DNA from: Moraxella bovis
GTDB taxonomy: Bacteria; Pseudomonadota; Gammaproteobacteria; Pseudomonadales; Moraxellaceae
Reading direction: 5' to 3'
Length of the DNA stretch: 9,548 bases
Assembly (NCBI RefSeq): GCF_002014975.1
Contig: NZ_MUXV01000053.1
Span: forward strand, 1-9,548
Shown: positions 1 through 7,426 of the stretch, piece after piece
Position numbering within the stretch: position 1 is the first letter of the stretch
Layout: every line of letters begins with the position of its first letter
Notes under the pieces: generated by a model
The model's input: only the letters and a program-made list of their open reading frames with translations
What the model was told of the DNA's origin: nothing
Databases searched by the model: none
Translations under genes and position numbers: made by a program

Positions 1-46
1 ACAGTTGTTGTTTGGTAAGGGGTAGTGCGATTGTTCTGCGCTGGAT

Positions 47-59
47 TAAGTGTGTAGTT
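47..59 (+). repeat. 13-bp direct repeat, copy 1 (upstream of and into the -35)
   Basis: The sequence TAAGTGTGTAGTT occurs here and again, without mismatch, at 87-99. The two starts lie 40 bp apart, a little under four helical turns. This copy covers the first two bases of the predicted -35 box. A perfect 13-mer placed around a promoter may be a pair of regulator-binding sites, or may simply be a local duplication. The repeat is directly visible; its role is inference. Confidence 0.6.
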
Positions 60-87
60 GACATTTTAGGGGTTTTTATGGTATCAT
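58..87 (+). promoter_or_regulatory. Predicted sigma-70 promoter of the mbx operon
   Basis: A perfect -35 hexamer TTGACA (58-63) is followed after 18 bp by TATCAT (82-87), five of six matches to the -10 consensus. A TG at 79-80, one base before the -10, makes it an extended -10 promoter. Transcription would start near 93-96, leaving an untranslated leader of about 50 nt before mbxC. A small inverted repeat, TTATG (76-80) and CATAA (85-89) with 4 bp between, overlaps the -10. It is the best promoter I found in the window and is placed to drive the whole operon. Prediction by motif only. Confidence 0.7.
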
Positions 88-99
88 AAGTGTGTAGTT
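87..99 (+). repeat. 13-bp direct repeat, copy 2 (over the predicted start of transcription)
   Basis: Second perfect copy of TAAGTGTGTAGTT. It begins at the last base of the -10 box and covers the expected start of transcription. A protein bound here would be placed to block initiation, while one at copy 1 would sit over the -35. That arrangement is inferred only from position. Confidence 0.6.
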
Positions 100-145
100 T
101 TTACAATCCGATCTGTATTTTTTAGCGTATTTTTAGGAATATAGA

Positions 146-652
146 ATGACGAAAAAGTTTGCAGAGCTAGGTTTAATTGCATGGCTTTGGTCTAACTCTG
201 ATATGCATAAACATTGGACGTTGTCTTTGTTTGCGACCAATGTTATTCCGGCAATTGAGACAGGTCAATATGTTATATTGAAAAGAGAAGATATGCCTGT
301 AGCATATTGTAGTTGGGCTAAACTTAGTTTAGAAAACGAGGTTAAATATATTAACGATGTTACTTCTCTTAAGTTAGATGACTGGCAGTCAGGTGACCGA
401 AACTGGTTTATTGACTGGATTGCTCCATTTGGCGATAGTCTTACACTCACAAAACACATGAGAACGTTATTTTCAGATGAATTGTTTAGAGCGATTCGTG
501 TAGATGGAAATTCATCGCATGGTAAGATATCTGAATTTTATGGAAAGTCTGTTGATTCAAAATTAGCCTCAAGAATATTTGCACAATATCACGAAGATTT
601 GACGAGCAAATTGTCAACTCAGAATAATTTTATTATATCTAAAGATAATTAA
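146..652 (+). CDS. mbxC: RTX toxin-activating lysine acyltransferase MbxC (HlyC family)
   Basis: Cytoplasmic acyltransferase that moves a fatty acyl group from acyl-ACP to two internal lysines of the MbxA protoxin; without it RTX haemolysins are secreted but inactive. The 168-residue product matches the usual HlyC-family length (about 165-175). The family core is intact: WLWSNSDMH at 13-21 holds the catalytic histidine (His21, equivalent to HlyC His23), and WFIDWIAPFGD at 87-97 holds the conserved aspartate (Asp90, equivalent to HlyC Asp92). The conserved SGDRNWF, ELFRAIRVD and GKISEFYG stretches are also present. The start ATG has AGGA at 135-138, seven bases upstream. It is the first gene of the operon, 36 bp before the toxin gene. 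No signal peptide or membrane segment is visible, as expected. Family assignment is very secure; the symbol rests on my recognition of the MbxA partner. Confidence 0.95.
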   Translation: MTKKFAELGLIAWLWSNSDMHKHWTLSLFATNVIPAIETGQYVILKREDMPVAYCSWAKLSLENEVKYINDVTSLKLDDWQSGDRNWFIDWIAPFGDSLTLTKHMRTLFSDELFRAIRVDGNSSHGKISEFYGKSVDSKLASRIFAQYHEDLTSKLSTQNNFIISKDN

Positions 653-688
653 TACAACCTTTTCTAACACAACGAGGAGAGACATATT

Positions 689-3472
689 ATGTCCAATATA
701 AATGTAATTAAATCTAATATTCAAGCAGGCTTGAATTCAACAAAGTCTGGATTAAAAAATCTTTACTTGGCTATTCCCAAAGATTATGATCCGCAAAAAG
801 GTGGGACTTTAAATGATTTTATTAAAGCTGCTGATGAATTAGGTATTGCTCGTTTAGCAGAAGAGCCTAATCACACTGAAACAGCAAAAAAATCTGTTGA
901 CACAGTAAATCAGTTTCTCTCTCTCACACAAACTGGTATTGCTATTTCTGCAACAAAATTAGAAAAGTTCTTACAAAAACATTCTACCAATAAGTTAGCC
1001 AAAGGGTTAGACAGTGTAGAAAATATTGATCGTAAATTAGGTAAAGCAAGTAATGTATTATCAACATTAAGCTCTTTTTTGGGCACTGCATTAGCGGGTA
1101 TAGAACTTGATTCTTTAATCAAAAAAGGTGATGCTGCACCTGATGCTTTGGCTAAAGCTAGTATTGACTTGATTAATGAGATAATTGGTAATCTATCTCA
1201 GAGTACTCAAACGATTGAAGCATTTTCTTCACAGTTAGCAAAGTTAGGTTCTACTATATCGCAGGCTAAAGGCTTCTCTAATATAGGAAACAAGTTGCAA
1301 AACTTAAATTTTTCTAAAACAAATCTTGGTTTGGAAATAATTACTGGTTTGCTATCAGGCATTTCTGCAGGCTTTGCTTTAGCGGATAAAAATGCATCGA
1401 CTGGCAAAAAAGTTGCTGCAGGTTTTGAATTAAGCAATCAAGTTATTGGTAATGTAACAAAAGCAATTTCTTCATATGTTTTAGCACAACGTGTTGCTGC
1501 TGGTCTATCAACTACTGGTGCTGTTGCTGCTTTAATTACTTCATCGATTATGTTGGCAATTAGTCCTTTGGCATTTATGAATGCAGCAGATAAATTCAAT
1601 CATGCTAATGCTCTTGATGAGTTTGCAAAACAATTCCGAAAATTTGGCTATGATGGGGATCATTTATTGGCTGAATATCAGCGTGGTGTGGGTACTATTG
1701 AAGCTTCATTAACTACAATTAGTACGGCATTAGGTGCAGTTTCTGCTGGTGTTTCCGCTGCTGCTGTAGGATCTGCTGTTGGTGCACCGATTGCACTATT
1801 AGTTGCAGGTGTTACAGGATTGATCTCTGGAATTTTAGAAGCGTCTAAACAGGCAATGTTTGAAAGTGTTGCTAACCGTTTACAAGGTAAAATTTTAGAG
1901 TGGGAAAAGCAAAATGGCGGTCAGAACTATTTTGATAAAGGCTATGATTCTCGTTATGCTGCTTATTTAGCTAATAACTTAAAATTTTTGTCTGAGCTAA
2001 ATAAAGAGTTGGAAGCTGAACGTGTTATTGCAATCACCCAACAACGTTGGGATAATAATATTGGTGAGTTAGCAGGTATTACCAAATTGGGTGAACGCAT
2101 TAAGAGCGGAAAAGCTTATGCAGATGCTTTTGAAGATGGCAAGAAAGTTGAAGCTGGTTCCAATATTACTTTGGATGCTAAAACTGGTATCATAGACATT
2201 AGTAATTCAAATGGGAAAAAAACGCAAGCGTTGCATTTCACTTCGCCTTTGTTAACAGCAGGAACTGAATCACGTGAACGTTTAACTAATGGTAAATACT
2301 CTTATATTAATAAGTTAAAATTCGGACGTGTAAAAAACTGGCAAGTTACAGATGGAGAGGCTAGTTCTAAATTAGATTTCTCTAAAGTTATTCAGCGTGT
2401 AGCCGAGACAGAAGGCACAGACGAGATTGGTCTAATAGTAAATGCAAAAGCTGGCAATGACGATATCTTTGTTGGTCAAGGTAAAATGAATATTGATGGT
2501 GGAGATGGACACGATCGTGTCTTCTATAGTAAAGACGGAGGATTTGGTAATATTACTGTAGATGGTACGAGTGCAACAGAAGCAGGCAGTTATACAGTTA
2601 ATCGTAAGGTTGCTCGAGGTGATATCTACCATGAAGTTGTGAAGCGTCAAGAAACCAAGGTGGGTAAACGTACTGAAACTATCCAGTATCGTGATTATGA
2701 ATTAAGAAAAGTTGGGTATGGTTATCAGTCTACCGATAATTTGAAATCAGTAGAAGAAGTAATTGGTTCTCAATTTAATGATGTATTCAAAGGTTCTAAA
2801 TTCAACGACATATTCCATAGTGGTGAAGGTGATGATTTACTCGATGGTGGTGCTGGTGACGACCGCTTGTTTGGTGGTAAAGGCAACGATCGACTTTCTG
2901 GAGATGAAGGCGATGATTTACTCGATGGCGGTTCTGGTGATGATGTATTAAATGGTGGTGCTGGTAATGATGTCTATATCTTTCGGAAAGGTGATGGTAA
3001 TGATACTTTGTACGATGGCACGGGCAATGATAAATTAGCATTTGCAGATGCAAATATATCTGATATTATGATTGAACGTACCAAAGAGGGTATTATAGTT
3101 AAACGAAATGATCATTCAGGTAGTATTAACATACCAAGATGGTACATAACATCAAATTTACAAAATTATCAAAGTAATAAAACAGATCATAAAATTGAGC
3201 AACTAATTGGTAAAGATGGTAGTTATATCACTTCCGATCAAATTGATAAAATTTTGCAAGATAAGAAAGATGGTACAGTAATTACATCTCAAGAATTGAA
3301 AAAGCTTGCTGATGAGAATAAGAGCCAAAAATTATCTGCTTCGGACATTGCAAGTAGCTTAAATAAGCTAGTTGGGTCAATGGCACTATTTGGTACAGCA
3401 AATAGTGTGAGTTCTAACGCCTTACAGCCAATTACACAACCAACTCAAGGAATTTTGGCTCCAAGTGTTTAG
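689..3472 (+). CDS. mbxA: RTX pore-forming haemolysin/cytotoxin MbxA
   Basis: Secreted pore-forming toxin of the HlyA/LktA family, 927 residues, the length known for Moraxella bovis MbxA. Domains in order: an amphipathic N-terminal part; a hydrophobic pore-forming region with stretches near 213-231, 269-297 and 342-382; an acylation region; RTX nonapeptides; and a C-terminal secretion signal. Lys536 (context TNGKYSY) and Lys660 (context VGKRTE) match the two known MbxA acylation sites. The calcium-binding block spans about 702-785, with repeats such as [18 protein letters not shown] and GGSGDDVLN; an outlying pair lies near 589-612. I see no N-terminal signal peptide and no cysteine, both typical of toxins exported unfolded by type I systems. 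A strong ribosome site, GAGGAGA (674-680), precedes the ATG by eight bases. A stable hairpin follows the gene, which could let the toxin be made in excess over the exporter. Intact and full length. Confidence 0.97.
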   Translation: MSNINVIKSNIQAGLNSTKSGLKNLYLAIPKDYDPQKGGTLNDFIKAADELGIARLAEEPNHTETAKKSVDTVNQFLSLTQTGIAISATKLEKFLQKHSTNKLAKGLDSVENIDRKLGKASNVLSTLSSFLGTALAGIELDSLIKKGDAAPDALAKASIDLINEIIGNLSQSTQTIEAFSSQLAKLGSTISQAKGFSNIGNKLQNLNFSKTNLGLEIITGLLSGISAGFALADKNASTGKKVAAGFELSNQVIGNVTKAISSYVLAQRVAAGLSTTGAVAALITSSIMLAISPLAFMNAADKFNHANALDEFAKQFRKFGYDGDHLLAEYQRGVGTIEASLTTISTALGAVSAGVSAAAVGSAVGAPIALLVAGVTGLISGILEASKQAMFESVANRLQGKILEWEKQNGGQNYFDKGYDSRYAAYLANNLKFLSELNKELEAERVIAITQQRWDNNIGELAGITKLGERIKSGKAYADAFEDGKKVEAGSNITLDAKTGIIDISNSNGKKTQALHFTSPLLTAGTESRERLTNGKYSYINKLKFGRVKNWQVTDGEASSKLDFSKVIQRVAETEGTDEIGLIVNAKAGNDDIFVGQGKMNIDGGDGHDRVFYSKDGGFGNITVDGTSATEAGSYTVNRKVARGDIYHEVVKRQETKVGKRTETIQYRDYELRKVGYGYQSTDNLKSVEEVIGSQFNDVFKGSKFNDIFHSGEGDDLLDGGAGDDRLFGGKGNDRLSGDEGDDLLDGGSGDDVLNGGAGNDVYIFRKGDGNDTLYDGTGNDKLAFADANISDIMIERTKEGIIVKRNDHSGSINIPRWYITSNLQNYQSNKTDHKIEQLIGKDGSYITSDQIDKILQDKKDGTVITSQELKKLADENKSQKLSASDIASSLNKLVGSMALFGTANSVSSNALQPITQPTQGILAPSV
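2792..3043 (+). repeat. mbxA: RTX calcium-binding nonapeptide repeat block within mbxA
   Basis: Encodes residues 702-785 of the toxin. Successive nonapeptides read [54 protein letters not shown] and GGAGNDVYI. Two looser units (KGDGNDTLY and GTGNDKLAF) follow. They fit the GGxGxDxUx consensus, which folds into a calcium-filled parallel beta-roll outside the cell. At DNA level, positions 2825-2847 recur at 2906-2928 with one mismatch in 23, exactly three nonapeptides (81 bp) apart. Confidence 0.93.
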
Positions 3473-3492
3473 TGATTTAATTTACTAGACAA

Positions 3493-3549
3493 TATCACCA
3501 CCCATATCATTGGTTATAGATTATGAAACTAGTGATATGGGTGGTGATA
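3493..3549 (+). terminator. Strong hairpin between mbxA and mbxB, probable attenuator
   Basis: Bases 3493-3509 pair perfectly over 17 bp with 3533-3549. The stem continues inward through 3515/3527 with two G-U wobbles, giving about 23 bp around an 11-nt loop (3516-3526). A modest pyrimidine-rich tail (CTTCTTTAATT, 3550-3560) follows, so it is only a partial fit to a classic intrinsic terminator. In hlyCABD and lktCABD a terminator between the A and B genes limits expression of the exporter relative to the toxin; the same job is likely here (inference from family). It lies 21 bp after the mbxA stop. Its right arm also covers the ATG at 3537, one of the possible mbxB starts, and the TTG at 3510 lies in the left part of the stem. 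It could instead be a 3' stabiliser of the mbxCA message. Confidence 0.75.
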
Positions 3550-3596
3550 CTTCTTTAATTAGACTTAATTTACAAACCCTTAATAGTAATTTAGTT

Positions 3597-5750
3597 ATGA
3601 TAGATTATGCTCAACAACCTGCTCTATCTGCTCTGGTTATCCTTGCCAAATACTATGGTATTTCTGCAAGTCCAGCAGACATTATGCATCAGTTTTCTGA
3701 TAATACAAAAGGAGACCTGAATGAAATTGAATGGATGTTGGCAGCAAAGAAATTAGAATTAAAGGTAAAGATTATAAAACAGCCTTTAACTCGATTGTCA
3801 ATGATAACACTTCCTGCTTTGGTGTGGTGTGATAATAAGCCCGATTTAGATCAAAATTTAAACTCTCATTTTATACTAACTAAAATTGATGGGGTGGGAT
3901 CTGCTGCAAAATATCTCATCTACGATTTGATTGAGAATCGTCCCATAATATTAGATGCAAGTGAGTTTTCTGAAAGATATTCTGGTAAGTTAATGCTAGT
4001 AACTTCCCGTGCGTCAATATTGGGTTCATTGGCTAAATTTGATTTTACTTGGTTTATTCCTGCGGTAATCAAATATCGTTATATTTTTTTTGAAGTCATC
4101 GTTATTTCAGTGGTGCTACAGATTTTTGCTCTGATTACGCCATTGTTTTTTCAGGTTGTGATGGATAAGGTATTGGTGCATCGTGGTTTTTCTACTCTGG
4201 ATGTGGTAGCGATTGCCTTGTTGGTAGTAAGTTTATTTGAAGTCATTTTAAGTGGTCTACGCACTTATATTTTTGCTCATACAACCTCTCGAATTGATGT
4301 AGAGCTAGGAGCACGATTATTTCGTCATCTATTAGCTCTACCGCTTGCTTATTTTGAGAGTAGAAGAGTAGGCGATACAGTTGCACGTATACGTGAATTG
4401 GAACATATCCGCAATTTCTTAACTGGTCAAGCTCTCACTTCAGTTTTAGATTTGGTGTTTTCTTTTATATTCTTGTTTGTAATGTGGTATTACAGCCCTA
4501 CTTTAACACTGGTAGTTTTGGCATCATTACCAATATATGCGTTTTGGTCTGCCTTTATTAGCCCAATTTTACGCACTCGACTAAATGATCAATTTGCACG
4601 CAATGCAGATAATCAATCTTTTTTAGTGGAAAGTATTACTGCGGTTGGTACGGTAAAAGCAATGGCAGTTGAACCTCAAATGACCCGTCGCTGGGATAAT
4701 CAATTAGCAGCTTATGTGGTTTCTAGTTTTCGGGTAGCTAAGTTGGCAATGGTTGGGCAGCAAGGAGTACAACTCATTCAAAAGATGGTTATTGTGGCAA
4801 CTCTATGGATTGGTGCAAAATTGGTAATTGAAGGCAAGCTATCGGTAGGTCAATTAATAGCATTTAATATGCTGGCAGGTCAGGTGGCCGCTCCTGTTAT
4901 CCGCCTGGCACAGCTATGGCAAGATTTTCAGCAAGTAGGTATTTCAGTGGCGAGATTGGGTGATATTTTAAATACTCCAACTGAGCATTCTACATCTCGC
5001 TTAACTTTACCTGATATTAAGGGTGATATTACATTTGAAAATGTTGATTTTCGCTACAAAATAGATGGGCATTTAATATTACAGAATTTAAATTTACAGA
5101 TTAACGCTGGAGAGATACTAGGTATCGTAGGACGCTCTGGTTCAGGTAAATCAACATTGACAAAATTAGTACAGCGTTTATATGTACCAGAAAATGGGCG
5201 AATATTAGTTGATGGAAACGATTTGGCATTAGCTGATCCCGCTTGGCTGCGTCGCCAAGTGGGTGTTGTTTTGCAGGAAAATGTGTTACTCAATCGTAGT
5301 ATTCGAGATAATATTGCCCTAACTGATACGGGCATGTCATTAGAGTTTATTATCCAGGCTGCCAAGATGTCTGGGGCACATGACTTTATTATGGAATTGC
5401 CTGAGGGTTATGATACGATTGTTGGAGAGCAAGGTGCAGGCTTGTCAGGTGGACAACGCCAGCGTATCGCTATTGCGCGTGCTTTAATTACCAATCCGCG
5501 TATTTTGATTTTTGATGAAGCTACTAGTGCATTAGACTATGAGTCGGAAAGGGCTATTATGCAAAATATGCAGGCAATTTGCCAAGGTAGAACAGTGTTG
5601 ATTATTGCACATCGCTTATCTACCGTAAAAATGGCACATCGCATTATTGCAATGGACAAGGGGAAAATTGTAGAGCAAGGCACACATCAAGAATTGTTGC
5701 AAAAAGAAGATGGTTACTATCGTTATTTATATGATTTGCAGAATGGATAA
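3597..5750 (+). CDS. mbxB: RTX toxin exporter ABC transporter MbxB (HlyB family)
   Basis: Inner-membrane ABC exporter that powers MbxA secretion. From this start it has 717 residues; HlyB has about 707. The N-terminal domain (about 1-130) is peptidase C39-like but inactive: the catalytic cysteine position reads Asp3-Tyr4, as in HlyB, while His91 (SHFILT) and Asp110 remain. Such domains hold unfolded substrate. Membrane segments fall near 153-190, 197-228, 275-325 and 380-425. The ATPase has Walker [10 protein letters not shown] (512-520), Q-loop Gln560, signature LSGGQ (616-620), Walker B ILIFDE (636-641), D-loop SALD and His672 of the H-loop. The start is uncertain. The frame is open back to a TTG at 3510 (746 residues) with an ATG at 3537 (737), but both lie in the hairpin stem. 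ATG 3597 gives the best alignment with HlyB, whose own N terminus begins just before the same Asp-Tyr. None of the three has a clear ribosome site. Confidence 0.93.
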   Translation: MIDYAQQPALSALVILAKYYGISASPADIMHQFSDNTKGDLNEIEWMLAAKKLELKVKIIKQPLTRLSMITLPALVWCDNKPDLDQNLNSHFILTKIDGVGSAAKYLIYDLIENRPIILDASEFSERYSGKLMLVTSRASILGSLAKFDFTWFIPAVIKYRYIFFEVIVISVVLQIFALITPLFFQVVMDKVLVHRGFSTLDVVAIALLVVSLFEVILSGLRTYIFAHTTSRIDVELGARLFRHLLALPLAYFESRRVGDTVARIRELEHIRNFLTGQALTSVLDLVFSFIFLFVMWYYSPTLTLVVLASLPIYAFWSAFISPILRTRLNDQFARNADNQSFLVESITAVGTVKAMAVEPQMTRRWDNQLAAYVVSSFRVAKLAMVGQQGVQLIQKMVIVATLWIGAKLVIEGKLSVGQLIAFNMLAGQVAAPVIRLAQLWQDFQQVGISVARLGDILNTPTEHSTSRLTLPDIKGDITFENVDFRYKIDGHLILQNLNLQINAGEILGIVGRSGSGKSTLTKLVQRLYVPENGRILVDGNDLALADPAWLRRQVGVVLQENVLLNRSIRDNIALTDTGMSLEFIIQAAKMSGAHDFIMELPEGYDTIVGEQGAGLSGGQRQRIAIARALITNPRILIFDEATSALDYESERAIMQNMQAICQGRTVLIIAHRLSTVKMAHRIIAMDKGKIVEQGTHQELLQKEDGYYRYLYDLQNG

Positions 5751-5768
5751 ACTTGTGCTATTAATGCT

Positions 5769-5782
5769 GTTATTTAAATAAC
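5769..5782. repeat. 14-bp perfect A/T-rich palindrome before mbxD
   Basis: GTTATTTAAATAAC is its own reverse complement. It lies in the 47-bp gap between mbxB and mbxD and ends two bases before the AAGGGA ribosome site of mbxD. As RNA it would form at best a weak A/U stem, so a terminator is unlikely. It may be chance in A/T-rich DNA, or a modest influence on mbxD translation. Confidence 0.35.
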
Positions 5783-5797
5783 CAAGGGAAATAATTC

Positions 5798-7225
5798 ATG
5801 TTTATACAAGCACTTAAAGATTTTTTTATTCGCTATATAACCGTTTGGCGCAATACATGGGCAGTTCGAGACCAACTAACCCCTCCTAAGCGTACTAAAG
5901 AAGAACTCGCTTTTCTTCCTGCACATCTAGAACTCACTGACACACCTGTATCCAGATCTTCTAAGTGGACAGCTAGAATAATCATGATATTTGTCCTATT
6001 TGCTTTGCTATGGTCTTGGGTTGGACAGATTGACATTGTTGCTACAGCTTCAGGTAAAATTTCTTCAGGTAGCCGTAGCAAGACTATTCAATCTTTGGAA
6101 ACAGCGATAGTTAAAGCAGTTTATGTACGTGATGGTCAAAATGTTCAACAAGGTGAAATATTAGTAGATTTAGTGGGAATCGGTTCAGATAGTGATGTTG
6201 CTCAGTCCGAGAAAGCCCTTCGAGCAGCGCAATTATCTAAGCTACGCCTTGAAGCAATTTTATCAGCATTAAATCACCGTATTAATCCTCAGATTGATGT
6301 AGCATATGCAAAGTCTTTAAATATTTCAGAATCGGAAATTAATGAAGCTCAAACTTTAGCCCAAAATCAATATCAAGCATGGTTAGCACAAGATGAACAA
6401 CTAAAATTAACCTTAAAAGGACATCAAGCAGAATTACAATCTGCTCGATCCCAAGAACAAAAGTTGGTTTCAGTTGGTGCAATTGAACATCAAAAGACTG
6501 ATGATTATCGGAGTCTCAAAGCAGAAAATTTTATATCTGAGCATGCTTATCTAGAACAAGAAAGCAAATTACTTAGCAATCAAAATGATTTACAAAGTAC
6601 ACGTAGTCAGATTCAAAAAATACAGGCTGCAATCATGCAAGCTGAACAGAACCGTATGTTATATACTCAAAATCTAAAACGTGATACATTAGAATCTTTA
6701 CGCCAAACCAATGAACAGATTAATCAATATACTGGTCAAACTAATAAAGCTAAGCAGCGACAGAAATTGCTGAGTATTAAATCACCTGTTAATGGTACTA
6801 TACAAGAGCTAACAGCTTATACTTTAGGTGGAGTTGTACAAGCAGCACAAAAAATTATGGTTGTGGCACCTAACGATAATCAAGTGGAAGTAGAGGTATT
6901 AGTGCTAAATAAAGATATCGGCTTTGTAAAAGCTGGGCAGAATGTTATCATCAAAATCGAGAGTTTTCCTTATACACGTTATGGTTATTTAACAGGTAAA
7001 ATAAAAAGTATTAGTCATGATGCTATAGAACATCAACATTTAGGTCTAGTGTATACTGCACTTGTTTCTCTTGATAAAAGCACATTAAATATAGATGGAG
7101 TAACAATCAACTTAACGCCAGGAATGAATGTTACTGCTGAAATTAAAACAGGTAAACGTCGTGTTTTGGATTATATATTAAGTCCATTGCAGACAAAAGT
7201 TGATGAAAGTTTTCGAGAACGCTAA
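5798..7225 (+). CDS. mbxD: RTX secretion membrane-fusion (adaptor) protein MbxD (HlyD family)
   Basis: Periplasmic adaptor that joins MbxB in the inner membrane to TolC in the outer membrane. At 475 residues it is close to HlyD (478). A cytoplasmic N-terminal tail (about 1-58) precedes one membrane segment (about 59-78, IIMIFVLFALLWSWVG). Two lipoyl-like half motifs follow, at about 91-125 (VRDGQNVQQGEILVDL) and 327-358 (SPVNGTIQELTAYTLGG). They bracket a long glutamine- and lysine-rich coiled coil (about 132-325). A beta-barrel domain comes next, and the C terminus SPLQTKVDESFRER closely resembles the end of HlyD. The ATG is preceded by AAGGGA (5784-5789) eight bases upstream. The 47-bp gap after mbxB holds no clear promoter or terminator, so co-transcription with mbxB is likely. 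Intact. Confidence 0.95.
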   Translation: MFIQALKDFFIRYITVWRNTWAVRDQLTPPKRTKEELAFLPAHLELTDTPVSRSSKWTARIIMIFVLFALLWSWVGQIDIVATASGKISSGSRSKTIQSLETAIVKAVYVRDGQNVQQGEILVDLVGIGSDSDVAQSEKALRAAQLSKLRLEAILSALNHRINPQIDVAYAKSLNISESEINEAQTLAQNQYQAWLAQDEQLKLTLKGHQAELQSARSQEQKLVSVGAIEHQKTDDYRSLKAENFISEHAYLEQESKLLSNQNDLQSTRSQIQKIQAAIMQAEQNRMLYTQNLKRDTLESLRQTNEQINQYTGQTNKAKQRQKLLSIKSPVNGTIQELTAYTLGGVVQAAQKIMVVAPNDNQVEVEVLVLNKDIGFVKAGQNVIIKIESFPYTRYGYLTGKIKSISHDAIEHQHLGLVYTALVSLDKSTLNIDGVTINLTPGMNVTAEIKTGKRRVLDYILSPLQTKVDESFRER

Positions 7226-7275
7226 ATTGATAGCATATTTTATACTATGTACAGCTAACAAAATTGAATTTTACT

Positions 7276-7355
7276 ACGGAAACCGTTCGCCCTGAGCTAT
7301 GCCTGCGGGTTGGTTTCCGTCATGGTTCGACATGCTCACCACAAACGGAAACCGT
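7276..7355. repeat. REP-like palindromic element between mbxD and tolC
   Basis: Three arms of the same 9-mer alternate in orientation: ACGGAAACC at 7276-7284, its reverse complement GGTTTCCGT at 7312-7320, and ACGGAAACC again at 7345-7353. The outer copies share two further bases (ACGGAAACCGT). Between the arms lie GTTCGCCCTGAGC (7285-7297) and TTCGACATGCTCACCAC (7326-7342), which resemble the inverted halves of a type of dispersed extragenic palindrome I recall from many gammaproteobacterial genomes. The element is visibly richer in G and C than the genes around it, which supports an origin as a mobile or dispersed repeat. Its family name is not known to me, and I cannot count other genomic copies from this window. 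Confidence 0.6.
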
Positions 7356-7371
7356 GGTACTTTTTCATTTT
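7312..7371 (+). terminator. Possible intrinsic terminator within the REP-like element
   Basis: GGTTTCCGT (7312-7320) pairs with ACGGAAACC (7345-7353) across a 24-nt loop that can pair further inside. Seven bases later comes a T-rich run (TTTTTCATTTT, 7361-7371). This could end some transcripts coming from mbxD before tolC. The gap between stem and T-run is longer than ideal, and the middle arm could pair with the upstream arm at 7276-7284 instead, so termination is tentative. Confidence 0.35.
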
Positions 7372-7426
7372 GTAGAGTGTAGTAAGTTATCTTGGTCTTT
7401 TTGTAATTGTGGAGTATTAAAAAATA

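Noticed and set aside
93..145. RfaH-type ops/JUMPstart element in the mbxC leader, as in hlyCABD
   Set aside because: No GGCGGTAG-like sequence is visible in the leader, so RfaH-style antitermination cannot be claimed.
2763..2951. Plus-strand overlapping open frame of 62 codons in the RTX block
   Set aside because: Out-of-frame shadow of a repetitive coding region, with a repeated valine/methionine pattern created by the RTX DNA repeats.
2792..3043. Tandem repeats as a possible CRISPR array
   Set aside because: The repeats are in-frame coding nonapeptides with no unique spacers; they are RTX motifs.
2802..3053. Antisense open frame rich in histidine, opposite the RTX block
   Set aside because: It is the reverse reading of the Gly/Asp codons of the repeats; the HH-rich composition follows from GGT/GAT codons. 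No ribosome site or family match.
3523..3558. Short frame [11 protein letters not shown] inside the mbxA-mbxB hairpin, a possible leader peptide
   Set aside because: No ribosome site, lies mostly within the stem, and no codon bias that would suggest ribosome-mediated attenuation. Probably chance.
5054..5365. Minus-strand open frame of 103 codons opposite the MbxB ATPase domain
   Set aside because: Antisense shadow of highly conserved Walker A/Q-loop coding sequence; no independent support.
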